From Alistipes sp. (lineage in GTDB: Bacteria; Bacteroidota; Bacteroidia; Bacteroidales; Rikenellaceae), in the NCBI GenBank assembly GCA_017380955.1, contig JAFOCZ010000071.1, positions 1-7,111 on the forward strand: a stretch of DNA of 7,111 nt, written 5' to 3'. The notes below the pieces were generated by a model. The model was not told the origin of the DNA. It ran no database searches and worked only from the letters and a program-made list of their open reading frames with translations. The translations under genes were made by a program, and so were the position numbers. Positions 5,496-7,111 of the stretch are shown piece after piece. Position 1 is the first letter of the stretch. Each line of letters begins with the position of its first letter.

Positions 5496-6683
5496 ATGTA
5501 CGGAAAATTTCAGCAGCATTTGCAGAATGAGTTGGCAGAGATTAAGGCTGCCGGCTTGTACAAGACCGAGCGTATTATCGAGTCTCCACAGCGTGCAGAG
5601 ATCGACGTGGCTAACCGCCCAGTATTGAACTTCTGCGCTAACAACTACCTCGGCCTTTCAGACAACCCTCGTCTTATCGACGCAGCAAAGAAGGCGTTGG
5701 ACGAGCGTGGCTTCGGTATGTCATCAGTACGTTTCATCTGTGGTTGCCAGGATATCCACAAGCAGTTGGAGAAGGCTATCGCTGACTACTTCGGTACTGA
5801 GGATACTATCCTCTACGCAGCGTGCTTCGACGCTAACGGTGGTGTTTTCGAGCCACTCTTCACAGCCGAGGATGCTATCATCTCTGACGCTTTGAACCAC
5901 GCATCTATCATCGACGGTGTACGTCTCTGCAAGGCTCAGCGCTACCGCTATGCTAATGCCGATATGGCAGAGTTGGAGGAGTGCTTGAAGCAGGCTCAGG
6001 CACAGCGTTTCCGCATCATCGTAACTGACGGTGTGTTCTCTATGGATGGTAACGCTGCTCCTCTCGACAAGATTTGCGAGTTGGCTGAGAAGTATGACGC
6101 TCTCGTGATGGTTGACGAGTGCCACTCAGCAGGTGTATTGGGTAAGACTGGTCGCGGTATCACAGAGTTGTATGACCTCCGCGGTAAGGTTGACATCCTC
6201 ACAGGTACTCTCGGTAAGGCATTTGGTGGTGCTGTAGGTGGCTTCACAACAGGCCGCAAGGAGATCATCGATATGCTCCGTCAGCGCTCACGTCCTTACT
6301 TGTTCTCTAACTCATTGCCACCAGCAGTAGTAGGTGCTTCTATCGAGATGTTCAAGATGCTCGAGGAGAGCGACGCTTTGCACGATCAACTCGTTGCTAA
6401 CGTTGAGCACTTCCGCTCAAAGATGGTTGCTGCAGGCTTCGACATCAAGCCTACAGTATCTGCTATCTGCGCTGTTATGCTCTACGATGCTAAGTTGTCT
6501 CAGGACTTCGCAGCAGAACTCCAGAAGGAGGGTGTATTCGTAACAGGTTTCTACTACCCAGTAGTACCAAAGGGCCAGGCACGTATCCGTGTTCAGGTAT
6601 CTGCAGGTCACACAACTGAGCAGTTGGACCGTTGCGTTGAGGCATTCGTTAAGGTTGGTAAGCAACTTGGCGTTCTCAAGTAA
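5496..6683 (+). CDS. kbl: Glycine C-acetyltransferase (2-amino-3-ketobutyrate CoA ligase)
   Basis: The 395-residue enzyme is a cytoplasmic PLP-dependent alpha-oxoamine synthase. It cleaves 2-amino-3-ketobutyrate, made from threonine by threonine dehydrogenase, with CoA to give glycine and acetyl-CoA. Evidence: the KBL-type N-terminus (KFQQHLQNELAEIKAAGLYK), the FCANNYLGLSDNP block (46-58), His136 in NHASIIDG (stacks on PLP), VDECHSAG with Asp207 and His210, and the PLP lysine Lys241 in TGTLGKAFGGAVGG. Length and these blocks fit KBL better than the related BioF or serine palmitoyltransferase. It is preceded by its own promoter and followed by a strong terminator, so it is monocistronic; the partner tdh is not in the window. 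Codon use is sharply biased (no ATA; AAG, GGT, CGT/CGC favoured), suggesting high expression. The frame is intact. Confidence 0.95.
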   Translation: MYGKFQQHLQNELAEIKAAGLYKTERIIESPQRAEIDVANRPVLNFCANNYLGLSDNPRLIDAAKKALDERGFGMSSVRFICGCQDIHKQLEKAIADYFGTEDTILYAACFDANGGVFEPLFTAEDAIISDALNHASIIDGVRLCKAQRYRYANADMAELEECLKQAQAQRFRIIVTDGVFSMDGNAAPLDKICELAEKYDALVMVDECHSAGVLGKTGRGITELYDLRGKVDILTGTLGKAFGGAVGGFTTGRKEIIDMLRQRSRPYLFSNSLPPAVVGASIEMFKMLEESDALHDQLVANVEHFRSKMVAAGFDIKPTVSAICAVMLYDAKLSQDFAAELQKEGVFVTGFYYPVVPKGQARIRVQVSAGHTTEQLDRCVEAFVKVGKQLGVLK

Positions 6684-6710
6684 TCGTACACCTTACAAAT
6701 AATATAGGTA

Positions 6711-6746
6711 ATAACCTGTCTGATCTCTCAGGCAGGTTATTTTTTT
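6711..6746 (+). terminator. Intrinsic terminator of kbl
   Basis: ATAACCTG (6711-6718) pairs with CAGGTTAT (6733-6740). The stem continues inwards through one U-G wobble and four Watson-Crick pairs to a TCTC loop, 13 pairs in all. A run of seven T (6740-6746) follows, a textbook rho-independent terminator 27 bases past the kbl stop. It separates kbl from the TIR-like gene. Confidence 0.9.
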
Positions 6747-6808
6747 GTGTAAACCCAAATATACTTCATAAAAAATCATTATATTTACACAACCTTAAAA
6801 ACACTCCT

Positions 6809-7111
6809 ATGACTGATAACAACGACAATACATATGTATTTTTCTCGCACTCACACCTCGACTTCGACAAGGTAAGCCGCTTGCGAAATATATTGGAGGC
6901 TGAGGGTTTCAAACCCCTGATGTTCTTCCTGAAGGCCTTTGAGAATCCAAAGTACGAGCACCTGCTAAAACCTATCCTCAAGGAGGAGATAGACCAACGA
7001 CAGCGCTTCATACTATGTCGCAGCGAAAATACCAAAGAGTCTGAGTGGGTGCAATTCGAGGAAGAATACATAAAATCAAAGAGACGTGCATACGAAATTA
7101 TAGACCTGGAT
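6809..7111 (+). CDS. TIR-like domain protein, N-terminal 101 residues (runs off the right edge)
   Basis: The open frame from ATG 6809 has no stop before the window ends. The product starts almost at once with a TIR-type fold pattern: first strand and loop YVFFSHSHLDFDKVSRLRNILEAEGFKP, where F-x-S-H-S-x-x-D resembles the box 1 of bacterial TIR (TIR_2) domains. A middle helix carrying LKPILKEEIDQR (53-64) follows, then the strand RFILCRSENTKES, and SEWVQFEEEY (78-87), which matches the S-x-W-x-x-x-E element in which Glu84 would be the NADase glutamate. Bacterial TIR domains either cleave NAD+ or make cyclic ADP-ribose-like signals, often in antiphage systems, but some only scaffold. What follows the domain is outside the window. 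Upstream there is only a weak -7-like TATATTTA (6780-6787) with no -33 element and no Shine-Dalgarno. Five of seven isoleucines are ATA, unlike kbl next door. Family call fairly sure; function inferred. Confidence 0.72.
   Translation, partial: MTDNNDNTYVFFSHSHLDFDKVSRLRNILEAEGFKPLMFFLKAFENPKYEHLLKPILKEEIDQRQRFILCRSENTKESEWVQFEEEYIKSKRRAYEIIDLD

Noticed and set aside
6766..7071. 101-residue minus-strand open frame opposite the TIR-like gene
   Set aside because: It is Ser/Arg/Lys-rich shadow sequence; the plus frame gives a coherent TIR pattern.

Overview
The window looks like a chromosomal segment from a member of the Bacteroidota, probably a gut-type Bacteroidales. Three things point there. 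Promoters are of the Bacteroidota type (TTG or TTTG, about 19-20 bases, then a -7 box resembling TAnnTTTG). Genes generally lack Shine-Dalgarno sequences. The protein families also fit: a Kbl that begins MYGKFQQHLQ, a DksA-like protein with a degenerate zinc finger, and a META-domain lipoprotein. I cannot name the genus from sequence alone.

Layout. The left two thirds is read on the minus strand. A DHH phosphoesterase (nrnA, 2403-3431) is followed after 6 bases by an MsbA-type ABC exporter (558-2396), evidently one operon. After a 187-base gap with a strong hairpin, a lipoprotein gene (370 to 1) runs off the left edge. Further right, a short TraR/DksA-family regulator (3749-4123) and ridA (4319-4693) are separate minus-strand units, each with a recognisable promoter and a hairpin-plus-U-run terminator. 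At about 4.72-4.77 kb the direction switches. A META-domain lipoprotein (4816-5247) and kbl (5496-6683) are read on the plus strand, each followed by a terminator. At the right edge, 6809 onwards encodes the first 101 residues of a protein that looks like a TIR domain.

How the genes fit together. Most are housekeeping: nanoRNA/pAp turnover (nrnA), lipid or lipid A export (MsbA type), enamine/imine detoxification (ridA) and threonine-to-glycine catabolism (kbl). ridA and kbl both touch PLP-dependent amino-acid chemistry, both show the codon bias of highly expressed genes, and their promoter regions share a 13-base string, but they are not in one operon. The two lipoproteins point to envelope functions.

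Most worth following up are the truncated TIR-like gene, a possible defence or NAD-processing protein whose partners lie outside the window, and a perfect inverted repeat holding two face-to-face -7 boxes between ridA and the META lipoprotein. I see no mobile element, CRISPR array, tRNA or rRNA, and no complete new system.
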